Source of the DNA: Symbiodinium natans
Taxonomy: Eukaryota; Sar; Dinophyceae; Suessiales; Symbiodiniaceae
Direction of reading: 5' to 3'
DNA length: 26,308 nucleotides
Assembly (NCBI GenBank): GCA_905221605.1
Contig: CAJNDS010001252.1
Location: forward strand, 1 to 26,308
Shown here: in pieces, positions 7,951 through 17,658 of the stretch
Numbering within the stretch: position 1 is the first letter of the stretch
Layout: every line of letters starts with the position of its first letter
Notes under the pieces: generated by a model
What the model was told of the DNA's origin: nothing
The model's input: the letters and a program-made list of their open reading frames with translations, nothing else
Database searches by the model: none
Position numbers and translations under genes: made by a program

Positions 7951-8067
7951 GCTTAGTGGTTTAGCAATTCAGGCTTCGTCTCGAGGAGGTTATCTGGGTG
8001 ACGTCTTTAGTGAAGGAAGGAGTCATTGTCGGTTGTTTTGTTGCGGAGTCTCCTACAACCACTAAGC
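7951..8067. mobile_element. Short inverted-repeat element (single copy, family F)
   Basis: Perfect 11-bp terminal inverted repeat GCTTAGTGGTT ... AACCACTAAGC enclosing 95 bp of non-heptamer sequence. It begins right after a TTTGGGG array and is followed by the TA microsatellite. Only one copy was found here, so mobile origin is inferred from structure alone. Confidence 0.5.
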
Positions 8068-8069
8068 TT

Positions 8070-8076
8070 TAGATAT

Positions 8077-8154
<78 letters not shown>

Positions 8155-8290
8155 GTATATATAAATATACATATATATATATATTTATGTTATATGTATG
8201 TCTATTTTGTATTTTACATGAATTTATATTATTTATCTATTTGTTTATGTATGTATGCACATGTGAATATATATATATAGAGAGAGAGAG
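8070..8290. repeat. (TA)n / (TATATG) microsatellite
   Basis: About 220 bases of TA with ATG interruptions, ending in a GA run. The 84-codon tyrosine-isoleucine frame in it is a repeat artefact. Confidence 0.93.
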
Positions 8291-8581
8291 AGCGCGAGAC
8301 AGAGTGGCATCGATAAGCAAGCACCGCATGCCCAGGTGCTCTCCATGAAGAGCTAGCGTGAAGTAGAGGGTTAGGTTCAGGTATCAAGTCTTCAGGGTTC
8401 AGGGTTTAGGGTGTAGGGGTTTAGGGAAAAATTTGACGCGACAAAACTCTCCTAGACCCCAAACCCCAAACCCTAAACTCCAAACCCTAAACCCTAAACC
8501 CCCAGAGCCCCCCAAAGCCACTCGCACTCGCATCGTCCGGGGGCCAGGCGTTTTCTGCTGGATTCTGTTGGGGCGGCCTGC

Positions 8582-8641
8582 TTGATCAAAAATAACTTGC
8601 TGGTTCTTCGCAAGGACTGAGCGAATTAGCGTACCTGACAT
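8582..8641 (-). CDS. Possible first exon of a second minus-strand gene
   Basis: An ATG at 8641 opens MSGTLIRSVLAKNQQVIFDQ, ending at a GC donor (GATCAA|GCAGGC). The frame stays open further, through AGRPNRIQQKTPGPRTMRVR, before running into CCCTAAA repeat at about 8505. Alternatively ATGTCAG|GTACG is an AG|G acceptor and this is an internal exon. The residues look natural for a soluble protein, but I recognise no family. Candidates at 7468-7394 and 7143-7093 could be later exons of the same gene. Confidence 0.33.
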
Positions 8642-8689
8642 CCCCCCTACATATACCCTTAAAGGGGTTATATTTGGGTCTAGGGTTTA

Positions 8690-9680
8690 AGGTTGAGGGT
8701 TGAGGGTTGAGGGTTTAGGGCTTATCTACAGGGCACCTCATTCCCTACTTAGAACCGGTACGCCATTGGATCTTGCTTGTGGGGGGTTTGGGTTTAGGGG
8801 CGGAAGCGGGCCCCTCCAGCCCTCGAAGCCCTGAACCGATTTTCCAGAGCTTCGGGCCAGGAACTGGGCTTCGGGTTATAGATTTAGGAGATGGGGTTTA
8901 GGGTTCTGGGTTTAGGGTTTAGGGTTCAGGATTTGAATTTCAGGGCTTAGGGTTCTTTGAACTAAACATTGTAGGGCTGAAGGCTTTCTAGACCTTTCTG
9001 GTGTTTTGGGGGGGCTGAGTTAGAGTTGATGAGGGTTTAGGGTGAAGGTTATAGGGAAACAGCTGCACTTCATCACGACGCTTTCGGAGGGCTCCCGGAA
9101 CCGGACCCCGGTGTCTGGTCGCGTGGTGCGGCATGCAGGGGTGCTGAGGCTGACGCAGACCGTGCGTCTTCTGTCCGCCCCTAAGCCCTAAACCCGACAC
9201 CCTTAACCCAACCCTAAACCCCTTTTGCGTGAAGGTCTGGGTTTGCCGGTTCAGGGCACGCGAACCCTGAAGCACCACTCGCACTCAAGCCCCAGGGCCA
9301 GGAATCCTGCAAACCCGTCTTGGCTGAATTGGATGGAAGGGGCCCGAGTCCAGAACTAGGCCCAGGACTATCCTAGGAATAAAAGGGTGCCCTTTTTGGT
9401 TTTCCCCAAACCCGAATAACAGGAAATAAACGCGCCTTGGCGGCGCTGGCTGTTGTGGAGCTCGGTTATGCAATCACAAGCTTCGAAAAATTATTCTGCG
9501 AATTCAGTTTGCTGTGATCACTCGGTACACTCACAGTTTTTTTGCCCCGAACCCGAAACCCGAAACCCTAAACCCGAATTCTTCAACTCCAAATGGTTAT
9601 TTCCCAAGATAGGGGTACCCGTTTTATGCCCCAACTAGAAAAGAATCCCCTTAGAGGCACCCCCCAAAAAGGAAACCCCT
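8690..9680. other. Mixed islands, no gene called
   Basis: Scattered heptamers with GC-rich islands. Several frames of 60-98 codons overlap on both strands (for example 8988-9284 minus and 9285-9473 minus), none with a domain. Island 9440-9530 reads ALAAL AVVEL GYAIT on the plus strand, without a clear acceptor. Confidence 0.4.
9356..9400. repeat. Dispersed repeat E, copy 1
   Basis: CCCAGGACTATCCTAGGAAT followed by AAAAGGGTGCCCTTTTTGGT, closely matched at 14161-14203. AAGGGTGCCCTT is an inverted repeat. Looser relatives (AGGGTGCCTTT) occur near 5895 and 25712. Confidence 0.7.
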
Positions 9681-9689
9681 AAAGCCAAA

Positions 9690-9778
9690 ATCACCCTAAA
9701 CCCTAAACCCTAAACCCTAAACCCTAAACCTTAAACCCTAAACCATAAACCCTAAACCCTAAACCCTAAACCTTACCC
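9690..9778 (-). repeat. CCCTAAA array
   Basis: About twelve heptamers with CTTAAAC and CATAAAC variants. Confidence 0.88.
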
Positions 9779-9929
9779 CTTCACCCACAAGATCTCAACA
9801 CCTTGGACTCAGGCTTCTCCAAGCGAGATGCTGGCGGCGTGCCAAAGATGGCAAAAGAAGCCAACGGAGTGCGAAACACGACGAGCCCCTAGACCCTGCT
9901 ACGGTTTCGGGTTAAGGGCTGTTTTTGGG

Positions 9930-10062
9930 GTTTAGGGTGAAGGGTTTTCTGGGGTTTAGGGTTTAGGGTTTGGGGTTTAGGGTTTAGGGTTTAGGGTTTA
10001 GGGTTTAGGGTTTAGGGTTTGGGGTTTGGGGTTTAGGGTTTGGGGTTTGGGGTTTGGGTTTA
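9930..10062 (+). repeat. TTTAGGG / TTTGGGG array
   Basis: Pure TTTAGGG in the middle, TTTGGGG at the right end; the strand flips at 10130. Confidence 0.9.
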
Positions 10063-10129
10063 AGGGTTTAAGCGTTGGACCGGGCCAGGGGCTGAAAACA
10101 AAAACCATAACGCTGCGAGGCACATCGCA

Positions 10130-10195
10130 GCCCCTAACCCTAAACCCTAAACCCTACACCCTAAACCCGAAACCCGAAACCCGAAACCCTAGGCT
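10130..10195 (-). repeat. CCCTAAA / CCCGAAA array
   Basis: Includes three consecutive CCCGAAA. Confidence 0.86.
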
Positions 10196-10203
10196 CTGCA
10201 ATG

Positions 10204-10246
10204 GCACCCTAGAAATGGGTGGGTACGACCTCAGAAGGCCGCGTGA
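10204..10246. repeat. Dispersed repeat D, partial copy 3
   Basis: Only the hairpin end is present: CACCCTAGAAATGGGTGGGT followed by ACGACCTCAGAAGGCCG. The second stem has one mismatch. A TTTAGGG array follows within about 20 bases, as in the full copies. Confidence 0.75.
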
Positions 10247-10257
10247 TCGGGTTTCGG

Positions 10258-10388
10258 GTTATGGGTGTAGGGTTTAGGGTTTAGGGTTTAGGGTTTAGGG
10301 TTTAGGGTTTAGGGTTTAGGGTTTAGGGTTTAGGGTTTAGGGTTTAGGGTTTAGGGTTTAGGGTTTAGGGTTTAGGGTTTAGGGCTTA
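10258..10388 (+). repeat. TTTAGGG array
   Basis: About eighteen near-perfect heptamers following partial repeat D. Confidence 0.93.
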
Positions 10389-10748
10389 AGGGTCATGTAA
10401 GGTTTGGGTCTGAAGCCTTAAGCCCTCGACCCCAAACCCTCAGAGATTCGGGCAGAAGGCGACTCATCGAGCTTCGGAGGCTCTGGGTGGCGAGGTGCCA
10501 CCCGCCCATCGCGCAAAAGCAAGCCCTTAGGAAACCGATTAGGACTTAGGGTTTAAGGCTAAACCCTAGACCCTAAACCCTTACACCCTAATTTTAAACC
10601 CTAAACCGGCTTGGCGCGGACGGGCTGTAAAATGCACGGCACCGTTGCCAGGATTCTGGAAGGCCCTGAACCCGAAGCTGTCGTCTGACTTGGGCCCTAA
10701 ATCCCAGGGTTTAGGGTTTAGGGTTTTCAGTAGAGGGTTTAGCATTAA

Positions 10749-10907
10749 CTACTGTTTGCTGAAGAACCCCCCAAAGAACAAAACATAAATATCCCATATA
10801 TTACCCTTATAAGGAAGAACATGTTTACTTTTTTTCTGTGTGTCTGTTTTATTTCATCATGTTTAGTTATTTTGTGTTTTTTGGGGGGGTGCTTAAGCAA
10901 TTCGTAG
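10749..10907. mobile_element. MITE family B, copy 1
   Basis: Ends CTACTGTTTGCTGAAGAACC and the inverted CTTAAGCAATTCGTAG. The interior is AT-rich with a shared core ATATTACCCTTATAAGGAA containing the palindrome CCTTATAAGG, then a T-rich stretch. About 159 bp, no ORF. It is unlike the surrounding GC-rich sequence. Confidence 0.78.
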
Positions 10908-10914
10908 ATAAGGG

Positions 10915-11115
10915 TTTCGGGTTTAGGGTGGGAATTTTACGGTTGAGGCATTGGGGTTTGGGGATTAGGGTTTAGGTATTAGGATTTGGGGTTTAGGGTT
11001 TGGGGTTTGTTGTGGGCTTGGGGTTAGGGATTTCGGGTTTCGGGTGTGGGGTTTTGGAGTTTGGGGATTAGGGTTCAGGGTTTGGAGTTTGGCGCTTGGG
11101 CTCGGGGTTTGGGAG
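10915..11115 (+). repeat. Degenerate TTTAGGG / TTTGGGG array
   Basis: Highly mixed units starting immediately after MITE B copy 1. The 75-codon frame at 11044-11271 (GFRVW-type residues) is heptamer translation. Confidence 0.8.
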
Positions 11116-11263
11116 GCATTTGCTTATAGCACAGGCATGAAATTGGAGTCCTTAAACCCTAAACCCTTTTCCCTAAAACCTAATGCCTTGATTGAAACCA
11201 AGAGCCGTAACACTCGGGAGCCCAGACGACTTGGCATGGGGATCAAAGGGCAACAACGTGCAC

Positions 11264-11333
11264 AACCCTAAACCCTAAACCCTAAACCCTAAACCCTAAC
11301 ACCTAAACCCTAAACCCTAAACCCTAAACCCAA
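11264..11333 (-). repeat. CCCTAAA array
   Basis: Nine to ten heptamers. Confidence 0.9.
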
Positions 11334-11405
11334 AATCGCAAGACGAGGCAAAGCGGCCTGAAGCCAGAGAAGCCAGGTCTGGTCGGGGAGGCGGGGAGGG
11401 CAGTT

Positions 11406-11700
11406 GGGTTTGGGGTTTAGGGTTTAGGGTTTAGGGTTTAGGGTTTAGGGTTTAGGGTTTAGGGTTTAGGGTTTAGGGTTTAGGGTTTAGGGTTTAGGGT
11501 TTAGGGTTTAGGGTTTATGTTTTAGGGTTTAGGGTTTAGGGTTTAGGGTTTAGGGTTTAGGGTTTAGGGTTTAGGGTTTAGGGTTTAGGGTTTAGGGTTT
11601 GGGGTCCAGGGTTTAGGGTGTAGGGTTTATAGGGTTTGGGGTTTGGGGTCTAGGGTCTAGGGTTTAGGGTCCAGGGTTTAGGTTCAGGATGGGATAGGGC
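11406..11700 (+). repeat. Longest TTTAGGG array
   Basis: About 28 nearly perfect heptamers followed by degenerate units. The longest uninterrupted stretch in the window. Confidence 0.94.
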
Positions 11701-11809
11701 TTAGGGTTGAAGGCTGCGGGACTGGCAGGTACGTAGGCGCCGGGGGGAGTGTGTGTGCGCGTGCTTAGTGCACAACCTAGCCGGGCTCTCTTGATGGAGA
11801 TGTCGAGCC

Positions 11810-12280
11810 CCTAGAACCCTAAACCCCAAAAACCTGAAACCCTAAACCCCCAAAACCCTAAACCCCCAAAACCTGAAACCCTACCTTGCAACTCTCCAGT
11901 TCCCTAAGCAACTCCAGACTCTGGACAACCATGCCTGAAACCCAACCTCCCGAAGTCCCAACCCCTGAGCCCCTCGGTCTTCAACACCGCCTGGGTCCCA
12001 AACCCTAAAGCCCTAAGTCCTAAAACCACAAACCCCAGAGTCCTAAAACCACAAACCCCTCAGTCCTAACTCCTAAACTCATAAACCCCCAACCTAAAGT
12101 CCCTAAAGTCCCTCAAGTCCCTTAAGTCTAAAACCCCTAAAGTCCCTAAGCGCCTAAGTCCCAAGCCCGGAACCTTCCGGCCCTAAACCCTAAACCCTAA
12201 ACCCTAAACCCTAAGCCCTAAACCCTAAACCCTAAACCCTAAACCCTAAACCCTAAACCCTAAACCCTAAACCTTCCGGC
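11810..12280 (-). repeat. CCCTAAA array with degenerate middle
   Basis: Two good arrays (11815-11880 and 12180-12275) flank about 300 bases of related but irregular phrases such as AAGTCCCTAAG and CCTAAAACC. It looks like an old, decayed array. No gene. Confidence 0.82.
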
Positions 12281-12609
12281 CTTCTTTGGGGGGGGGACAA
12301 CAGCCCAGCTCCCACGCTCGTTCCGATGCATAAATTCGAAGGGGACCATGGCCCCCAAAGAGCCCAATACCCCTTTGGTGAAGGAATCTGCCCTAAGGGT
12401 CCCTATACAGGGTTTAGGGTTTAAGGTTTAAGGTCGAGGAACCCTAAACCCAATTAAACCCCAAACCCTAAACCCCAAACCCTAAACCCCAAACCCTGTA
12501 GTCCTTCGTTAAGGGGCACTGGGCTCTTGGGATGCTTAGATTTACATTCAGGGCGGCTTCAGGAGGTGAGTTTCAGAGTGGAAGACCTTGTGTGCGTGTG
12601 TGGGTCTAA

Positions 12610-12820
12610 TGTACATATGTATATATATATATATAAACATAATCATAATCATAAACAGAAACATAAACATAGACATAGACATATACATATACATATGGTG
12701 CACACACACATACATATATATATATACATATATACACATATACATATATATACATATATATGTGAGTGTGTGTCAGGGTGCCAAACCCTGACATATACAT
12801 GCAGATACATATGCCAAAAC

Positions 12821-12852
<32 letters not shown>

Positions 12853-12860
12853 TTATATTG
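12610..12860. repeat. (ACATAT)n / (ACAC)n microsatellite
   Basis: TA, ACATAA, ACATAGAC and CACACA tracts. Frames up to 155 codons on both strands come from this and are not genes. Confidence 0.93.
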
Positions 12861-12911
12861 GCTGCTCAACGGGGGCACTTGGAGGCACGAATAAAGACCC
12901 TAAACCCAACA

Positions 12912-13016
12912 CTACTATTTGCTTAAGAACCCCAAAACTAACAATAAAAACAATCCCTATATTACCCTTACAAGGACATGCATTGAGTTTTTGAGGGGTT
13001 CTTAAGCAAAACGTAG
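12912..13016. mobile_element. MITE family B, copy 2
   Basis: 105 bp with left end CTACTATTTGCTTAAGAACC and right end GGTTCTTAAGCAAAACGTAG, an almost perfect inverted pair. It shares the core ATATTACCCTTACAAGGA with copy 1. Like family A, the element begins CTAC and ends GTAG. Confidence 0.82.
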
Positions 13017-13159
13017 AACACCCCGAACCATTGACAGGAAACTCGTCACCTGAGACGTTCCGTGGCTTGGTGCTCCAAAGCCTCTGCGGCCGAGTTGCCG
13101 GACGACTGCTCCTTGCCCAGGGAGGGTTTGGGGCCGAAAGTCGCAGGAGTTCAGGGAGA

Positions 13160-13285
13160 AGGGTTTAGTTTTTAGGGTTCAGGGTTAGGGGTTTAGGGTT
13201 TAGGGTTTAGGGTTTAGGGTTTAGGGTTTAGGGTTTAGGCTTTAGGCTTTAGGGTTTAGGGTTTAGGGTTTAGGGTTTAGGGTAG
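13160..13285 (+). repeat. TTTAGGG array
   Basis: About sixteen heptamers with two CTTTAGG. Confidence 0.9.
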
Positions 13286-13384
13286 CCCGCGTGCAAAAAG
13301 CGACTCGCTTGGGTCACGGGTCGAGGGTTTACAGGCTTGGGTGCTGGAACCCTGATCCAAAATCGTTGAATTTATTATAAATAG

Positions 13385-13536
13385 TATTCCCTTTATAGGG
13401 TTCTCCAGGGAGCGGCTTCATGGGGGGTAGGTACCTAGGGAACCTTAATTAGGGAAGCTTAGTGGGGAGTATTGGGGAGGTTTGGGTTATATACCCCCCT
13501 TGAACCCCCCTCCCTTAAGAACCCTATAATCCCTGG
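13385..13536. mobile_element. Possible degenerate MITE
   Basis: Inverted arms TATAGGGTTCT (near 13394-13404) and AGAACCCTATA (near 13519-13529) with partly matching flanks CCTTT/ATAATCCC. The interior contains GGTAGGTACCTAGGGAACC. One copy only; the arms resemble heptamer sequence, so this is weak. Confidence 0.35.
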
Positions 13537-13684
13537 TCCCTTGAAAATAAATACACAAAAGCAAACCTCCCAAAACCCTACTCTCATTATTAAGGCCCGA
13601 AAAGTAGATCCGCCAGACCCAACCCCCAGGTAGCCCTCTCATAAGCCCGCCCAAAACCTTGATTAAACCAAAGAACCTCCAGAC

Positions 13685-13780
13685 CTCTAAACCCTAAAAC
13701 CTGAACGCTAACCCATACACTCTAAACCCTAAATCCTAAACCCTTAATCCTAAACCCTAAACCCAAAAACCCTAAACCGC
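13685..13780 (-). repeat. Degenerate CCCTAAA array
   Basis: Mixed CCTAAAC, CTTAATC and CCCAAAAA units, followed by a 100-bp GC-rich island (13785-13885) open on both strands. Confidence 0.8.
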
Positions 13781-13902
13781 CTGGAGAATGCTACGGCAGC
13801 TCGAGGTTCAGCACGTTCAGCCTTTCCGACTCGTCCCCCTCGCCATCAGGCGACGCCTAGAGGGCAGCGTGTCGATTGATGTGGGGGTTTACGAAAATAG
13901 AG

Positions 13903-13995
13903 GGTCTAGGGTTTAGGGTTTAGGATTTAGGGTTTAGGGTTTAGGGTTTAGGGTTTAGGGTTTAGGGTTTAGGGTTTAGGGTTTAGGGTTTAGGC
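13903..13995 (+). repeat. TTTAGGG array
   Basis: Thirteen heptamers. Confidence 0.9.
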
Positions 13996-14157
13996 CCCCA
14001 AATAGTAGGATCCACAATCAGGACCCGGTTTTGGGGGGATTTAGGGTAGCTTCCACGAAGGAATCAACCCTGAACCCCTCCATCCTGAACCTTAAAACCG
14101 AAAACAGCTTTTTGCTGAACAGTGCCGCTAGAAGAGGCGCAGTACAGGACACCAATG

Positions 14158-14203
14158 CTAGACCCAGGAGTACCCCAGGAATAACAAGGGTGCCCTTTTT
14201 GGT
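14158..14203. repeat. Dispersed repeat E, copy 2
   Basis: CCCAGGAGTACCCCAGGAAT followed by AACAAGGGTGCCCTTTTTGG, matching copy 1 at all but a few positions. Flanking frames on both strands of about 70 codons are not supported as genes. Confidence 0.7.
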
Positions 14204-14351
14204 CTTGAGGGGATTAATCGGGAACCCCAACTCCTAAAAGAGGAAACAAGGGACTACTCCGGGTTCTAGAATGGTGAAAGACCAGGTTCCCCTCAGGCCC
14301 CCTGCGAAAGCACGAGACCGTCCCGGTCCAATTAGGGTTCAAGGGGCGCAG

Positions 14352-14467
14352 GGTTTAGGGTTTAGGGTTTAGGGTTTAGGGTTTAGGGTTTAGGGTTTAG
14401 GGTTTAGGGTTTAGGGTTTAGGGTTTAGGGTTTAGGGTTTAGGGTTTAGGGTTTAGGGTTTAGGGTT
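14352..14467 (+). repeat. TTTAGGG array abutting MITE A copy 2
   Basis: Sixteen perfect heptamers ending three bases before the MITE terminus. Confidence 0.93.
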
Positions 14468-14469
14468 GG

Positions 14470-14599
14470 CTACTTGGAGGTTCATGGTACTTATTAACAA
14501 ATCATAAGTGTACTTCTATCCAACTTATAAGCCCCTTAAGTGCCCTAATGTGGTTATAAGTACAGTAAAATTGGATGATAACCATGAACCTCCAAGTAG
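14470..14599. mobile_element. MITE family A, copy 2
   Basis: 130 bp with inverted ends CTACTTGGAGGTTCATGGTA and its complement. Internally it is in the opposite orientation to copies 1 and 3: its reverse complement aligns with copy 3 through ACTGTACTTATAACC, CATTAGGGCAC and AAGGGGCTTATAAG. A TTTAGGG array abuts its left end directly. No coding capacity. Confidence 0.88.
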
Positions 14600-15840
14600 G
14601 GCTACACACGTAGAAAGAGGGTTCGCACAAGAAGCGCAAAAGGTCGCAGCCTGATATTCTCCATATGCGGAACCCTCAAGTCCCCAAATAAAGGGGGGCC
14701 TTGCTGTCGAGGTCGAGACCAGAGCATGCAGCAAAAAGATACCCCATAAACCCCACACCCTAAACGCCCTCTAAACAGAACCCTGAACTCTGAACCCTAA
14801 ACCCTAAACCCTACTAAACTCTTCTCCTAAAACTAAACCCTAAAGCCCCTAAACGCTGTCGCCTCCTCCTCGACGCGCAGATGGGGCCGGATCGGGATCA
14901 GGGGCGGGAGGGGATCGAGCGGAAAGATTGGTAGAGGGCCTCCGCACTGGCACGAGAATTGTTAGGGTTTAGGGTTCAGGGTTCAGGGTTTAGGGTTTAG
15001 GGCTTAGGGCGGATTCTATGGTTTGGGGCTGGCAAATGCGCTGAGGGGATATCATGGTGGAGGGCTTATGGTGGACTTGGCTCCTGCTGGCTTCAGGGTC
15101 ATCCCAGGTTTCGGGGTCCCCACCCTAAACCCTAAACCCTAAACCCTGAACCCCGAACCCTGAACCCTCAACCCTAAACCCTAAACCCTAAACCCTACTA
15201 CCCCCTCTATACTACCCCCCAGGTTCCCCTCATATCTAAGGCGCTTTAGGGAGAAGTAAGCTTAGGTCAGGTTTGTTAAGGGGGAAGCCTGGGGGGGGGG
15301 GGGGGGTAATAAAGAGGGCCACGAGCATTCTGCCGGAAAACCTTATAACAGAAGCCGACCAGAGGCAGCAGTGTAACAGTGATACGCTGCAGAAAATCGT
15401 AGCTTGGGGGGGGGAGGGGGGTGGGGGGCCTGAGGTAGAACTCCAAAACTTGAACCTTAACCGTCATGTCCAACTCTGGCACTCCACACAATATCTCGGG
15501 GGTTGGGGGGGGAGGGGGGGGTCTGCATAAATTAGATGTCTAGGTGTTCAATAGGGTTACATGGGGATTAGGGCCCATGCAGCTGCAAAACGCCTTTCAA
15601 ATCAAACCTCAGTCTAGGGTGTAAGGCGTACGCCTCGGGTTTAAGAAGTATATGGCCGAAATCAAGGGGAATGTGGATTGACACCCGAATAAACCCTACC
15701 CCCTTGCACCCCTAAACCCTAAACCCAAACCCCATCACAGGCCGAACGACTTCTCCGCGGCTGCGTAGGCTCGTGGTCAGAGCCTTACTTGATGGTTCGT
15801 GGGTTTAGGGCTTAGGGTTTATCGCTGGGGGCTGGGGGTT
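14600..15840. other. Mixed region, no gene called
   Basis: Short heptamer patches at 14755-14850 (C-rich), 14960-15010 (G-rich) and 15121-15200 (C-rich). G-runs of up to 16 lie at 15290-15306, 15405-15427 and 15500-15520. The frames of 70-85 codons here are low-complexity or overlap on both strands. Confidence 0.5.
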
Positions 15841-15912
15841 TTAAGTTTGGAACTGATTATACTCTCGTACGGGGTACTTATAGCGCCACTTTAGGAGCCA
15901 TGAACATTCAAG

Positions 15913-15913
15913 T

Positions 15914-15964
<51 letters not shown>

Positions 15965-16926
15965 GAGAGAGAGGGGAAGAGGGGGGAAGAAGAGGGGGAA
16001 GAAGAGGGGGAAGAAGAGGGGGAAGAAGAGGGGGAAGAAGAGGGGGAAGAAGAGGGGGAAGAAGAGGGGGAAGAAGAGGGGGAAGAAGAGGGGGAAGAAG
16101 AGGGGGAAGAAGAGGGGGAAGAAGAGGGGGAAGAAGAGGGGGAGGAAGAGGGGGAGAGAAGAGGAAGAAGAGGGGAAAGAAGGGGTGGGAAGAGGAAGGG
16201 GAAGAAAGAGAGGGGGAAGAAGAGGGGGAAGAGGGGAAGAAGAGGGGGAAGAAGAGGGGGAAGAGAGGGGGAAGAAGAGGGGGGAAGAACAGGGGAAGAA
16301 GAGGGGGAAAAGAAGAGGGGGAAGAACAGGGGGAAGAAGAGGGGAAAGAAGAGGGGGGAAGAAAGAGAAGGGAGAAAGAGGGGGAGAAGAGGGGGAAGAA
16401 GGGGGGAAGAAGAGGGGAAGAAGACCGGGGGGAAGAAGAGGGGGAAGAAGAGGGGGAAGAAGAGGGGGAAGAAGAGGGGGAAGAGAGGGGGGACGAAGAG
16501 GGGGAAGAATGAGGGGGGAAGAGGGGGAAGAAGAGGGGGAAGAAGAGAGGGGGACAGAGGGGGGAAGAAGGGGAAGAAGAGGGTGGGGGAAAGGGGGGGA
16601 AGGAAGAGGGGGAAGAAGAGGGGGAAGAAGCAAGGGGGAAGAAGAGGGGGAAGAAGAGGGGGAAGAAGAGGGGGAAGAAGAGGGGGAAGAAGAGGGGGAA
16701 GAAGAGGGGGAAGAAGAGGGGGAAGAAGAGGGGGAAGAAGAGGGGGAAGAAGAGGGGGAAGAAGAGGGGGAAGAAGAGGGGGAAGAAGAGGGGAAGAAGA
16801 GGGGAAGAGGGGAAGAAGAGGGGAAGAGGGGAAGAAGAGGGGAAGAGGGGAAGAAGAGGGGAAGAGGGGAAGAGGGGAAGAGGGGAAGAGGGGAAGAGGG
16901 GAAGAGGGGAAGAGGGGAAGAAGGAG
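15913..16926 (+). repeat. 1-kb polypurine tract, 12-bp unit
   Basis: Starts as a GA repeat, then two nearly perfect blocks of the 12-bp unit GGGGGAAGAAGA (about 15970-16140 and 16620-16790) around an irregular middle, then 8-bp AAGAGGGG units. There are almost no pyrimidines for a kilobase. All frames are open (up to 470 codons plus, 373 minus) because the unit is a multiple of three and lacks stops; these are not proteins. Such tracts can form triplex DNA. Confidence 0.95.
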
Positions 16927-17092
16927 AGCGAAGGGGTCCCCGATACATCCCAGTCTCTGCATGTGGGAGTTCTCTTAGACGCCCTAAACTAAATCCTAAA
17001 ACCCGTTTTGTGGTTCAGGGTTCAGGGATCAACGCCTTGAATCAGGGCATCGCGGTTGTTTCGGCTCCAGGCGTAGACCAGATCACATACCA

Positions 17093-17239
17093 TATTCTTG
17101 GAGGTTCATGGTACTTCTTAACCAAGCATAACTGCACTTATAACTGTACTTATAACCATATTAGAGCACGTAAGGGGCTTCTAAGAGGGTTAGAAGTACA
17201 GTTATATTTGGTTCATAAGTACCATGAACCTCCAAGTAG
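17093..17239. mobile_element. MITE family A, copy 3
   Basis: Inverted ends TTCTTGGAGGTTCATGGTAC (first bases mutated from CTAC) and GTACCATGAACCTCCAAGTAG minus one base. The interior carries GCACTTATAACTGTACTTAT, partly duplicated compared with copy 2, and AGCACGTAAGGGGCTT. It lies just outside the low-coordinate end of the EF-hand gene. Confidence 0.85.
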
Positions 17240-17356
17240 TCCATGCGATGGTAGCTTAGCTTACGTTCCTTCACAGGGTTCTGAAGGTCTGGGAACCTTG
17301 TTTAGGGCTTAGGGCTTAGGGTTTAGGGTTTAAGGTTTAGTGTTTAGGGTTTAGGG

Positions 17357-17481
17357 TTAGTACCGACGGTGTTGGTGGACTATAAAGTATCTGGGGTTTT
17401 GCGAACTCTTCGTGCTTCTCCATTCAAAAGGCTGAACTAGGAACTGACTGGCTTTGAGTGTGATCCGTGACCGACCCCAGC
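17357..17481 (-). CDS. Exon h (tentative): possible terminal exon
   Basis: Acceptor TTCGACAG|GCTGG with the following G. With phase 1 entry it reads WGRSRITLKASQ through to YFIVHQHRRY and stops at TAA (17359-17357), 40 codons. Phase fits exon g. The stop lies at the edge of a TTTAGGG-type array. No domain is recognised. A short open frame of this length is not significant by itself, so the call depends on the chain from the better exons. Confidence 0.25.
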
Positions 17482-17489
17482 CTGTCGAA

Positions 17490-17650
17490 GGCTTGAACCT
17501 AAACCCGACACCCTACACCCTACACCCTCAACCTTACACCCTCAACCCCAAACCCTTAAGCCTAAACCCTCAACCCTCAACCCTAAACCCTACACCCTAA
17601 ACCCTAAACCCTAAGCCCTCAACCCTCAACCCTAAACCCTAAACTAAACC
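17490..17650 (-). repeat. Degenerate CCCTAAA / CCCTCAA array
   Basis: Within a proposed intron of the EF-hand gene. CCCTCAA and CCCTACA variants are frequent. Confidence 0.82.
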
Positions 17651-17658
17651 CAAACCCT

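Noticed and set aside
8026-8280. 84-codon Tyr/Ile ORF
   Set aside because: Translation of a TA microsatellite.
12527-12994. 155-codon ORF and four overlapping ones
   Set aside because: Encoded by TA and ACAT microsatellites; composition is almost only Tyr, Ile, His and Thr.
15841-17312. Very long ORFs on both strands (470, 373, 346 and 131 codons)
   Set aside because: They translate the GGGGGAAGAAGA purine repeat (Gly-Lys-Lys-Arg, Glu-Gly-Glu-Glu, Ser-Ser-Pro and so on). A stop-free 12-bp unit opens all frames, and there are no unique domains.
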